From Bacillaceae bacterium (lineage in GTDB: Bacteria; Bacillota; Bacilli; JACDOE01): DNA of 64,000 bases. The notes under the pieces were generated by a model. The model was not told the DNA's origin. It was given only the letters and a program-made list of their open reading frames with translations, and did no database searches. Positions 16,246 to 24,624 of this stretch are shown piece after piece; positions within the stretch are counted from its first letter, which is position 1; each line of letters starts with the position of its first letter. The position numbers and the translations under genes were made by a program. The stretch covers positions 1-64,000 of the forward strand of contig JACDOE010000009.1 in assembly GCA_017656255.1 (NCBI GenBank), in the 5' to 3' direction.

Positions 16246-18582
16246 ATGGCACAACGGGAAGGAAAAGGCAGCAAAACAGGCTTTCTGAAGTCCATACTCG
16301 TGTTTACGATTATTCTCAGTTTTTCAGTGTTATTGCTGGGAGGTTACTGGATATTCAAATCGGCTGCCCCGCGACCGGCGGAAATCGTCGGGCCGAATGG
16401 CGAGGTGGTCATGACGAAGGATGCCATCATGGGGGGGCAGGCGGTGTTTCAGAAGTATGCGCTGATGGACTATGGGAGTGTCCTGGGGTACGGATCCTAC
16501 CTCGGCCCCGATTACACCGCGGAAGCCCTGAAAGTTTATACGGAAGCGATGCAGGATTATCAGGCCGAGCAGCGGTTCGGACGGCCTTTTGCAGAGTTGG
16601 CTGATGAAGCGAAGACAGTGGTCCGGACTGAAGTCATCGATGAAATGCGAGAGAATCGGTATAATCCAGTCACCCAAACGCTGACCCTGACGGAAGCCCA
16701 GGTTTACGGGGTTACGAAAGTACGGGAATTTTACCGGAACGTTTTTACGGAAGGGGATGGATGGGGTCTTGCCCCCGGATTGATTCAGGAAAATCACATG
16801 CCGCAGGATAATCGGGCCTGGGTGGCTGACGGCGATCAGATCCGGCAGATATCTGATTTCTTCTTCTGGACGGCCTGGCTGTCCAGCACCCAGCGACCGG
16901 GGGATGACATTACCTATACCAATAACTGGCCCTACTATGAAGAAGCGGGTAATACCATGTCCCTGTCCGCCATCTGGTGGAGTGCAGGGAGCGTGACACT
17001 GCTGATTTTGTTCACGGCGATCATTCTTTACTTCTTTTACCGGTATCGTCTCGGGATGGAAGATGCCTATGCGGAAGGGCGTTTCCCGAAACTTGAGCTG
17101 GAGCGGTTGCCGCTGACCCCGTCCCAGTTAAAAACAGGTAAATATATCATGGTCGTGTCGCTGCTCTTTTTTACACAGGCCATGTTCGGCGGGCTGATGG
17201 CCCATTATTATGTGGAGCCGGACAGTTTCTACGGCCTGGACTGGATCTTCTCACTTTTGCCGTTCAGTATCGCGAAAAGCTTCCACCTGCAGCTGGCGAT
17301 TTTCTGGATCGCCACCGCCTGGTTGGCGATGGGGATTTTTGTCGCCCCGATTGTGGGCGGGAAGGAACCGAAACGGCAGGGGACGCTGGTTGACATTCTT
17401 TTCTGGGCGCTGGTCGTACTGGTCGGCGGCAGCCTCATCGGTGAGTGGCTCGGTCAGCGGGGTGAACTCGGAAACCTGTGGTTTCTGCTGGGGCACCAGG
17501 GATGGGAATATCTTGAACTGGGGCGGATCTGGCAGGTGGTTCTCGCAACCGGCATGGTTATCTGGCTCATCATTGTCTGGCGCGGAATTCGTGACGGTCT
17601 GAAACGGGAAACAGACCGCGGCGGTCTGATTCACCTGTTGTTCTATTCATCCATTGCCGTTCCGGCGTTCTATATCTTTGCCTTCTTTATCAATCCGGGT
17701 TCTCACTTTACGATGGCCGATTACTGGCGCTGGTGGCTGATTCATCTCTGGGTGGAAGGTATTTTCGAGGTCTTTGCCGTGGTGGTCATCGGATTCTTAC
17801 TGGTCTTTATGAAACTGGTGACGCGTAAATCGGCTGTGCGCGCCCTCTATTTCCAGTTGATTCTGCTTCTGGGTAGCGGTGTGATCGGCATTGGACACCA
17901 CTATTATTACAATGGATCACCGGAAGTGTGGATTGCCCTGGGCGCCGTATTTTCCGCCCTGGAAGTAATTCCGCTCACGCTGTTGATTCTGGAGGCGTAT
18001 GAACAATACAAAATGATGAAGGATGGCGGTGTGGACTTCCCGTATAAAGCCTCGTTCTGGTTCCTGATCTCAACGGCAATCTGGAATCTGCTGGGGGCCG
18101 GTGTCCTCGGATTTTTGATCAATATGCCTGCAGCCAACTATTTTGAACACGGACAGTTTTTGACGGCGACCCATGCTCACGGTTCGATGATGGGGGTTTA
18201 CGGTATGTTCGCCATTGCGGTGATTCTGTTTACCCTGCGCAGTATTGTCAATCCGAAGGCCTGGAATGACCGCATTCTGAAGGTGTCCGTCTGGGGACTG
18301 AATCTCGGGCTGGCCGGCATGATTCTGATCACCCTGCTCCCGGTGGGATACCTGCAGTTTAAGGAGGCCTTTGAATCGGGATACTGGGCGTCACGGGCCG
18401 CAGATTTCTATCGGCAGGAAATCGTGGAAACGTTGCTCATGTGGCGGGTATTGCCGGATGCCATCTTCATTGTATTCGGTATTTTGCCGTTGCTCTATGT
18501 CAGTGTCAGGGCGATGTTTAACCTGCGAAAAATAACGCACAGGGACGGCGAGAAACTGCCGGTTGATGATCTGTACGATTGA
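16246..18582 (+). CDS. norB: quinol-dependent nitric oxide reductase (qNOR)
   Basis: 778 residues; reduces NO to N2O using menaquinol at the membrane. The N-terminal part is one anchor helix plus a large extracytoplasmic domain with GGQAVFQKYALMDYGSVLG, the qNOR-specific extension that replaces the NorC subunit. The C-terminal part is a heme-copper-oxidase-like core of 12 helices with metal-ligand histidines in WWLIHLWVEGIFEVFAV, IGIGHHYYYNGSPEVW and LTATHAHGSMMGVYG. Start: ATG 16246 with AAAAGGAG 10 bases upstream; an in-frame GTG at 16177 lies upstream of the proposed promoter and lacks a ribosome site. It is divergent from the Crp/Fnr gene and followed by the radical SAM gene. Confidence 0.95.
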   Translation: MAQREGKGSKTGFLKSILVFTIILSFSVLLLGGYWIFKSAAPRPAEIVGPNGEVVMTKDAIMGGQAVFQKYALMDYGSVLGYGSYLGPDYTAEALKVYTEAMQDYQAEQRFGRPFAELADEAKTVVRTEVIDEMRENRYNPVTQTLTLTEAQVYGVTKVREFYRNVFTEGDGWGLAPGLIQENHMPQDNRAWVADGDQIRQISDFFFWTAWLSSTQRPGDDITYTNNWPYYEEAGNTMSLSAIWWSAGSVTLLILFTAIILYFFYRYRLGMEDAYAEGRFPKLELERLPLTPSQLKTGKYIMVVSLLFFTQAMFGGLMAHYYVEPDSFYGLDWIFSLLPFSIAKSFHLQLAIFWIATAWLAMGIFVAPIVGGKEPKRQGTLVDILFWALVVLVGGSLIGEWLGQRGELGNLWFLLGHQGWEYLELGRIWQVVLATGMVIWLIIVWRGIRDGLKRETDRGGLIHLLFYSSIAVPAFYIFAFFINPGSHFTMADYWRWWLIHLWVEGIFEVFAVVVIGFLLVFMKLVTRKSAVRALYFQLILLLGSGVIGIGHHYYYNGSPEVWIALGAVFSALEVIPLTLLILEAYEQYKMMKDGGVDFPYKASFWFLISTAIWNLLGAGVLGFLINMPAANYFEHGQFLTATHAHGSMMGVYGMFAIAVILFTLRSIVNPKAWNDRILKVSVWGLNLGLAGMILITLLPVGYLQFKEAFESGYWASRAADFYRQEIVETLLMWRVLPDAIFIVFGILPLLYVSVRAMFNLRKITHRDGEKLPVDDLYD

Positions 18583-18655
18583 TTGCATTAAAAACTGGTG
18601 AGTCCGCCGCAGACAGGGGCGGGCTCTCCCCTGAGAGCGGAAGGAGGCGATGACT

Positions 18656-19795
18656 GTGTTTAACCGTGATTATCATGAAAACCCGTTTATTGTCATCTGG
18701 GAAGTCACCCGCGCCTGTCAGTTGAAATGCCTGCACTGCCGGGCAGAAGCCCAGGACAAACCGGATCCGCGGCAGCTTGACCATGAAGAAGGAAAACGCC
18801 TGATCGACCAGATCAGGGAAATGGGCAACCCGCTCCTCGTGTTTACCGGCGGTGACCCGTTGATGCGGGAGGATCTGTTTGACCTGGCGGAATACGCTGT
18901 GGGAAAAGGGTTGCATATATCGATGACACCCAGTGCCACCCCGCTGGTGACGAAGGAGGCCATTCGCCGTGCGAAGGAAGTGGGCCTCTCCCGCTGGGCG
19001 TTCAGTATTGACGGTCCCGATGCCCGCATTCATGACCGATTTCGGGGGACGTCCGGATCATTTGATCTGACGATGCGGGCCATAGCCTATCTGCAGGAAC
19101 TGGATATCCCTCTGCAGATCAACACCACCGTCTCCCGTTACAATAAGGATCACCTGGATGAGATGGCGCGGATGATGGAAGAGTTGGGAGTTGTGTTGTG
19201 GAGTGTGTTTTTCCTCGTTCCTACCGGGAGAGGAAAACAGGATGACATGTTGAGCCCCGTGGAACATGAAAAAACGCTGCAGTGGCTGTATGAACAGAGC
19301 AAGCTGGTTTCATTCGATATTAAGACGACAGCGGCCCAGCATTACCGGCGGGTGGTGATTCAGAACCGGATGAGGGAACGGATGGATCGAGGATCTGATG
19401 GAGACACCGCGATTCGTTATGAGGATGTACTGGTTGAAGGAGGAACCGGCCGGATTGACGGACTGGGTCGGGCACCGAAAGGAGTAAATGACGGGAACGG
19501 ATTTGTGTTTATCTCCCATACGGGAGACGTCTATCCCAGTGGTTTTCTTCCCATTCGCTGCGGCAACGTCAGAAACACGCCTCTGGCGGAGATTTATCGT
19601 GATCATGAAGTTTTTCGAAATTTACGTAATCCCGACCTGTATAAAGGTAAATGCGGTGTGTGTGAGTTCCGGCATGTGTGCGGTGGGTCACGCTCCCGTG
19701 CCTACGCGCTGACCGGTGATTATCTGGCTAGTGAACCCTGCTGTGTCTATATACCGGAAGCGTATCGAAAAAGAGTCGGATCAACGGATAAATGA
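18656..19795 (+). CDS. radical SAM/SPASM protein (TIGR04053-like)
   Basis: 379 residues, cytoplasmic. The radical SAM cluster CQLKCLHC follows WEVTRA near the N-terminus; FTGGDPLMREDLFDL is the GGE-like SAM loop. The C-terminal SPASM-type region has Cys in KCGVCEFRHVCGGSRSRAYA and SEPCC, enough for a second 4Fe-4S cluster. It resembles the group annotated TIGR04053, related to NirJ and AhbD heme enzymes and to peptide maturases; no precursor peptide was seen nearby. Start: AAGGAGG is 8 bases before GTG 18656; ATG 18650 would be only 2 bases away. Its place between norB and ric suggests a link to NO or heme metabolism, which is inference. Confidence 0.85.
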   Translation: MFNRDYHENPFIVIWEVTRACQLKCLHCRAEAQDKPDPRQLDHEEGKRLIDQIREMGNPLLVFTGGDPLMREDLFDLAEYAVGKGLHISMTPSATPLVTKEAIRRAKEVGLSRWAFSIDGPDARIHDRFRGTSGSFDLTMRAIAYLQELDIPLQINTTVSRYNKDHLDEMARMMEELGVVLWSVFFLVPTGRGKQDDMLSPVEHEKTLQWLYEQSKLVSFDIKTTAAQHYRRVVIQNRMRERMDRGSDGDTAIRYEDVLVEGGTGRIDGLGRAPKGVNDGNGFVFISHTGDVYPSGFLPIRCGNVRNTPLAEIYRDHEVFRNLRNPDLYKGKCGVCEFRHVCGGSRSRAYALTGDYLASEPCCVYIPEAYRKRVGSTDK

Positions 19796-19819
19796 TGTTG
19801 ATGAAAAACACAGACAACG

Positions 19820-19862
19820 TGTGATGCGCGTCACGCTGGCCATATTTTTACTATTGTACACT
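19820..19862 (+). promoter_or_regulatory. Crp/Fnr-box promoter of ric
   Basis: TGTGA-N6-TCACG at 19820-19835 matches the Crp/Fnr consensus in nine of ten fixed bases. TACACT at 19857-19862 as -10 gives a start near 19869 and a box centre at -41.5. The gene follows at 19896. Confidence 0.7.
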
Positions 19863-19895
19863 TTTGATACAGAATAGTGAGGAGGGGAAAATGTC

Positions 19896-20600
19896 ATGCC
19901 GCACGTTTTTAATCGCTCGATGAAGGTCGGTGATATTGTCAACCGGTTTCCGGGAGCTGCCGAAGTTTTTAAACAATACCGCATTGATTTTTGCTGTGGC
20001 GGAGACAGGCCGCTCAATGATGCCGTCCGGGATCAGAATCTGGATGTGGATGACGTTCTTGAAAATCTGCATGCCTCTTATGAAAAGGAACAACACCGTC
20101 AGAACAGGAGCATTGATTGGACAAAGGCTTCCTACGGCGAGTTGATTGACCATATTATCTACAAACACCATGCCTTTTTGAAAGAGGAGTTGCCGCTGGT
20201 CAGCCAGTACACGACCAAAATATTCCGTGTTCACGGGTTGTCCCATCCCGAACTGGCTGACGTGCACAGATTGTTTCACCAGTTGAAAATCGATCTGGAA
20301 CATCATATGGAGCGGGAGGAGAAGGATGCGTTTCCGCTGATTCGGGACTATGAGCATGACCCGGGAGATGAACAGCAACATCATCTGAAACAGGTGATTG
20401 AGGATCTGGAAGCAGAACATGATACAGCGGGAGATATTTTGAAGAAGCTGAGTGAAGTGACAAGTGATTATACGCTTCCGGAAGATGCCTGTGGTTCCTA
20501 CCGGTTGACCTATCAGAAACTGAAGATGATTGAATCCGATATGTTTGATCATGTGCATCTGGAAAACAACGTGCTTTTTCCACGGGTGATGGGGTCGTAA
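19896..20600 (+). CDS. ric: iron-sulfur cluster repair di-iron protein RIC
   Basis: 234 residues, family ScdA/YtfE. The N-terminal ScdA domain (DIVNRFPGAAEVFKQYRIDF followed by CCGG) carries the paired Cys. The C-terminal hemerythrin-like bundle supplies iron ligands in YKHHAFLKEELP, LEHHMEREEKDAFPLI, EAEHDTAGDIL and DHVHLENNVLFP. Family members restore Fe-S clusters broken by NO or peroxide and may release NO. Start: GAGGAGGGG about 8 bases before ATG 19896. The gene has its own Crp/Fnr-type promoter and sits in the NO island, so induction by low oxygen or NO is expected. Confidence 0.95.
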   Translation: MPHVFNRSMKVGDIVNRFPGAAEVFKQYRIDFCCGGDRPLNDAVRDQNLDVDDVLENLHASYEKEQHRQNRSIDWTKASYGELIDHIIYKHHAFLKEELPLVSQYTTKIFRVHGLSHPELADVHRLFHQLKIDLEHHMEREEKDAFPLIRDYEHDPGDEQQHHLKQVIEDLEAEHDTAGDILKKLSEVTSDYTLPEDACGSYRLTYQKLKMIESDMFDHVHLENNVLFPRVMGS

Positions 20601-20663
20601 ATGACTCATGGCATTAGATTGAGATAGGAAAATTGTTTATGCGCGTATAGCGGGGTGATGTTG

Positions 20664-21383
20664 ATGCGGAAAATACCAATACCCAATCAACACGGGGCCT
20701 GGGCCATGGTAATTTTACCTTTTATCGTGGGGGCCGGTCTGGGAGGTATCTCCTGGATCCACCTCCCGCTGTTTCTCGGATGGTTTTCGCTCTATCTCGC
20801 TTCTCATCCGCTGTTGATGATGGTCAAACGCCGCAGGGAGCGCCGTTATTATGCAAAATGGACAGCTGGCTATATGGCGATGGCTGCGCTGTTTTTAGCG
20901 GGGCCGCTGATGAACCATCCGGAATTGATAGGGTTGGGGCTCCTTTTGATACCAGGCCTTGTAATTAATATTTATTTTGCGATGAAGAAAAATGAGCGGG
21001 CGATCGTCAATGATTTAACTGCCATTGCCGGCTTATGTCTGGGGGGACCGATCGCCTATCTGGCAGGGACAGGCTCTCTGGACAGGATGGCCGGTGTGAT
21101 CTGGTTGTTGTGTGTCCTCTTCTTTACGGGAAGTGTCTTTTATGTGAAACAGTTGATTCGGGAGCGGAACAACCCTCAATTTCGCCGATATGCCCGGGTC
21201 TATCATATTCTCGTTCTGGCTGTCATTCTGGTATCGGAATTCTGGATTGTGGCGATGGCGTATCTTCCCAGTTTAATCAGGGTCCTGGTGTTTTCCCGTC
21301 ACACGATGTCACCCCGGCATATCGGGATGGTTGAGATCGGTAATAGCATTGCATTCGGTTTGATGATATTGATTCTGCTATGA
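20664..21383 (+). CDS. YwiC-like integral membrane protein
   Basis: About 240 residues with seven or eight membrane helices. The opening IPIPNQHGAWAMVILPFIVG is the hallmark of the YwiC-like family; NDLTAIAGLCLGG and a C-terminal HIGMVEIGNSIAFG are also family-like. In Bacillus subtilis ywiC lies beside fnr and nar genes, and here it follows ric, so the anaerobic context is conserved although no activity is known. The His/Asp layout resembles UbiA-type prenyltransferases in part, which is speculative. Start taken at ATG 20664; ATG 20658 or GTG 20655 are possible. Confidence 0.85.
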   Translation: MRKIPIPNQHGAWAMVILPFIVGAGLGGISWIHLPLFLGWFSLYLASHPLLMMVKRRRERRYYAKWTAGYMAMAALFLAGPLMNHPELIGLGLLLIPGLVINIYFAMKKNERAIVNDLTAIAGLCLGGPIAYLAGTGSLDRMAGVIWLLCVLFFTGSVFYVKQLIRERNNPQFRRYARVYHILVLAVILVSEFWIVAMAYLPSLIRVLVFSRHTMSPRHIGMVEIGNSIAFGLMILILL

Positions 21384-21396
21384 TTTTCAGATAAAG

Positions 21397-21436
21397 AAAA
21401 CGCCCTTTTGTTCGGTGATGAACAAGGGCGTTTTTT
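21397..21436. terminator. bidirectional terminator
   Basis: Hairpin AACGCCCTTTTGTTC/GAACAAGGGCGTT (one bulge) with a T-run on the plus strand and A-run before it, between the convergent genes ending at 21383 and 21449. Confidence 0.9.
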
Positions 21437-21448
21437 ATTACCAATCAT

Positions 21449-21925
21449 CTACTCGTTAACAGCAGATTGTACAATTTGCAGGGCATTTTCCCCGGCATAA
21501 TCAGTGGCTTCCGCTTTGACAATGTATCCGTCTTTCACAATGGCATAACCCCGTTCCGGCCAGAGCTGATTTTGCTGATCTTTGATGATCAGGCCGAACG
21601 TCTGGTGAAATGTTAAGTCGGAGACGGGCATGACAGGGAAAACAAGACCCAGTTCTTCCTTCATGTTCTCAACCGCTTGAGGGGTCCCCGGTACGATGAC
21701 GTGAATTTCAGCATTCGGGTCCTGGATATCCGGCCAGTTTTCATTCAGCTTCACGAGCTGATCCCGACAGGTCGGTCAGGTTGGCGATGTAAACAGGAAA
21801 AACACGTGGGTCCCGTTTTGATATTCTTGCATATCGGCGGGCAGTCGATTCCCGTTGTCTCCCATACTACATGCGGTGAAAAGGATGGAGATGATCATGA
21901 ATAGTCTCAGGGTTTTTTGTGTCAT
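21449..21925 (-). CDS. selenocysteine thioredoxin-like lipoprotein (UxxC)
   Basis: 158 residues when the TGA at 21778-21776 is read as Sec50. ATG 21925 has AAAGGAA upstream. Residues 1-18 are a lipoprotein signal ([12 protein letters not shown]) with lipid-modified Cys19. The thioredoxin-fold strand HVFFLFTSPT runs straight into U-P-T-C (50-53), the position of the CxxC motif, then RDQLVKLNENW. The rest (VIVPGTPQAVENM, FPVMPVSDLTFHQTFG) fits a peroxiredoxin/TlpA-like domain. A short hairpin lies 14 nt after the TGA. Read with a stop, the only product is a 49-residue stub, while a frame with a perfect fold continues. It is probably an extracytoplasmic thiol or peroxide enzyme. The two other Sec genes in the window support this reading. 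Confidence 0.82.
21745..21761 (-). promoter_or_regulatory. SECIS-like hairpin in the lipoprotein gene
   Basis: A six-base perfect stem TCAGCT/AGCTGA with loop CGTGA, beginning 14 nt after the in-frame TGA. Its size and place fit a bacterial SelB-binding element, although the loop differs from the GGUCU of fdhF. Confidence 0.5.
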
Positions 21926-22011
21926 AAACGTATTCCTTTCTTGTGCGAATATATATTATAACAAATTTTATAATATCCTGTCATGATTATTTTAACATAA
22001 TTAAAAACCGA

Positions 22012-22045
22012 AAAATGGGCTGCCTTTTTCAGGACAGCCCATTTT
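22012..22045 (-). terminator. terminator after fdhF
   Basis: A perfect 11-base stem AAAATGGGCTG/CAGCCCATTTT with a 12-base loop, directly after the fdhF stop at 22056; the minus strand continues into TTTTT. Confidence 0.88.
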
Positions 22046-22055
22046 CTATTCTCTA

Positions 22056-24146
22056 TCAGCTTGCCGCCTGTTCCACCTTTTCAATCCTGACCGCACATGA
22101 TTTAAATTCAGCCGTACCTGCTTTTGGATCTATGGCATTAATGGTAAGCACGTTGGTTTCCGCTAGTTCAGGAAAATGAAAGGTCATAAAGACGAGACCG
22201 GGTGACATTTTTTTGCTGATTTTTGTTTTGACCGTTACTTCGCCTCGCCGGGAACTGACCTTCACGATGTCGCCATCCGCCAGACCCAATTTTTTCGCAT
22301 CAGCTTCACAGATTTCAAGGTATTCTTCGGCATTTTTAATCTTCTTGTAATCCTGTGTCTGGACCCCGGTATTATAAAACTGAAGTCGGCGGCCTGTCGT
22401 TAATTGAAACGGGTAGTCTTCATCCGGCAGCTCAATCGGCGCTTGATATTCAACAGGATGGAAGGGGGCTTTCTTTTCATTCGTATCTGACCATAGACGC
22501 TCGTGTAGATACTTGACGCCTCTGTCACTGTCATCGGCATCCCGGCAGGGCCATTGAATGCCTCCGAACTTATCCATTTTTTCATACGTAATACCGGCGA
22601 AATTAGGGGCCACCAGGCGTATTTCATTCCAGATATCTTCAGCGGAGCTGTAGTTCCAATTGGCTCCCATGCGATTTGCCATATCCTGAACAATCACATG
22701 GTCAGGCCGTGCCTCACCCGGGGGCTTAAGCCCCTGTCGGACTCGTTGCACACGTCGTTCCCCGTTGGTGAATGTTCCATCTGTCTCAATCCAGCTTGCA
22801 GCACCGGGAAGGACAACATCTGCCATCCGGGCTGTTTTTGTCATGATAATATCCTGCACGACAAGGAAATCAAGGCCTTCAAACAGTGATTTGACGTGGT
22901 TTCCATTCGCGTCTGACTGGACAGGGTTTTCACCGATGACATAAAGGGCTCTAATTTCTTTTTTATCCATGGCATCCAGCATGGCGCTTTGATGTTTGCC
23001 TTCCTTTGGCGGAACAGGGACGCCCCAGACTTTTTCGAACAGTTTGGTTCCTTCCGGGTCATCAAAATCCCATCCACCTGTGAGGCGGTTAGGCAAAGCG
23101 CCCATATCTCCGCCGCCCTGTACATTGTTCTGGCCACGCAGGGGGTTCAAACCGGAGCCGTATTTTCCAATGTGGCCCGTCAGCAGGGCAAGATTGATTA
23201 AAGCGAAAACATTCTCTGTGCCATTATGATGCTCCGTTATGCCAAGTGTCCAGTTGATGATGGCTCTGTCAGCCTTTGCATACATACGTGCCACTTCACG
23301 AATATCTTCGGCTTTAATGCCGGTGATTTTTTCAGCTTCTTCAGGTGAATATTTTTCAACGGCTTGTTTGTAGGCCTCAAAATGTTCGGTTGCTTGCTCA
23401 ACAAATTCTTTGTGATACAAGTTTTCTTTAATGATGACATGGCCCATGGCGTTTGCCAGTGCGATATCTGTTCCGACGCGTACAGGTAACCATTTCTCGG
23501 CCAGTTTGGTCTGGTCAATTTTTCTGGGGTCAATCACGATCATTTTTGCCCCATTTTTGATACCGCGTCTCATGTGATTAAAAATGATAGGATGACACTC
23601 CTGGGTATTGCTTCCCCAGGCAATAATTAAATCGGTATGTTCTAATTCTTCATAGGAAGTGGTTGCTGCACCTGTTCCGAATACCGCCACCAGACCGGTG
23701 ACGCTGGGAGCGTGTCAGGTGCGGTTACAACTGTCAATATTATTGGTTCCGATAATCGTCCTCATAAATTTGGCTGCCAGATAATTTAATTCATTGGTAG
23801 AGCGGGAAGAACTGAAGCAGCCAAAAGCATCGGGCCCGTATTTTTCCTTAATGGAACCAAACCGGTCAGCGATCAGATCGAGTGCTTCATCCCATGATGC
23901 TTCTACCAGCTCGCCATTTTTACGAATCAGAGGTGTTGTGATACGTTTGTCACTGTTAACGTATCCCCAACCCATTGCTCCCTTGATACACGTTTCTCCA
24001 TGGCTGACCGGGTTGTTTTTGTCTCCTTTGACTGTCGTTATCCTGTTGTCCTCAATGGTTACACGGAGTCCACACCCGGTTCCACAGAAACTGCAAATGG
24101 TGTCCACTGTTTTGGCATGATCTGTGCTTTGGGTTTCTGTTTGCAT
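22056..24146 (-). CDS. fdhF: selenocysteine formate dehydrogenase, catalytic subunit
   Basis: 696 residues when the TGA at 23717-23715 is read as Sec144. It oxidises formate to CO2 with a bis-pterin guanine dinucleotide Mo/W centre. The N-terminal 4Fe-4S ligands are Cys18, 21, 25 and 53 (CSFCGTGCGL, ETCIKG). The Sec context CNRT-U-HAPSVTGL matches the U-H-x-P-S-V-x-G-L of E. coli FdhF, where Sec and the next His are catalytic. Later marks: IIAWGSNTQECHPI, LRGQNNVQGGGDMG, DAFHPV-like C-terminal cap. Its length matches the FDH-H type without extra Fe-S domains, so it needs a separate electron acceptor, not seen nearby. A SECIS hairpin follows the TGA by 11 nt. A naive reading splits it into 143- and 544-residue pieces. 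Confidence 0.93.
23685..23703 (-). promoter_or_regulatory. SECIS element of fdhF
   Basis: On the mRNA, exactly 11 nt after UGA, a seven-base stem CGUCACC/GGUGGCG (one G-U) closes a GGUCU loop. Loop sequence and distance agree with the remembered E. coli fdhF SECIS, the site bound by SelB. Confidence 0.88.
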
Positions 24147-24328
24147 GACAAAACCTCCTTTTTGGTTTTTATAAGATTCCCGGCAACTGCCGGGGATGAC
24201 AGGACAAAGTTGTGCCTGGCAGGATCATGTTTAAGAAAGAGAGAGATGGTATATGTTTCTGCGGGATTTTCTTCTACAACACGTGTATGCGGTGATTATT
24301 TTTGTATATGTTATGAGGATATAAATAA

Positions 24329-24476
24329 AACCGTTGCATGATCACCCCGGTGATACGGAAGAAGTGAAAATGCAACGGTTATACAATAGCAGGATCGCTA
24401 CTATGTACTAACAGTTACGGGTCAAGTGTTGACGTTTAAACCGATAACAGGGTCGCTGTTTCGATTCAAACGGTTT
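24329..24476 (-). promoter_or_regulatory. structured leader upstream of fdhF
   Basis: A perfect 11-base stem AACCGTTGCAT/ATGCAACGGTT (24329-24339, 24370-24380) encloses a small hairpin ATCACC-CC-GGTGAT. Upstream on the minus strand, AAACCG/CGGTTT (24438-24443, 24471-24476) encloses AACAG-GGTCG-CTGTT. On the minus strand the large stem runs into TTTTATTTAT, so it looks like an attenuator in the fdhF leader, 183 bases before the start. No known riboswitch class was recognised. Confidence 0.45.
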
Positions 24477-24624
24477 GATATATGATTGGATTTTACATGA
24501 TTATATCACATTGCAATTCTTGTTTTCAATGTGTCAGATCGATGATTCTGTGAAAAGAGGGCCGTGTGAAACTCAGGGAAGAATGGTATTATGAAAAAAT
24601 AATATGTTAAGGAAGGTAACGGGG

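Noticed and set aside
21449-24146. fdhF and the lipoprotein gene as pseudogenes split by TGA
   Set aside because: Both TGA codons sit at catalytic Sec/Cys positions, the frames are otherwise intact, and SECIS-like hairpins follow; the peroxiredoxin shows the same pattern.
24329-24476. Moco riboswitch
   Set aside because: The conserved sequence blocks of the known Moco motif could not be found; only the location fits.
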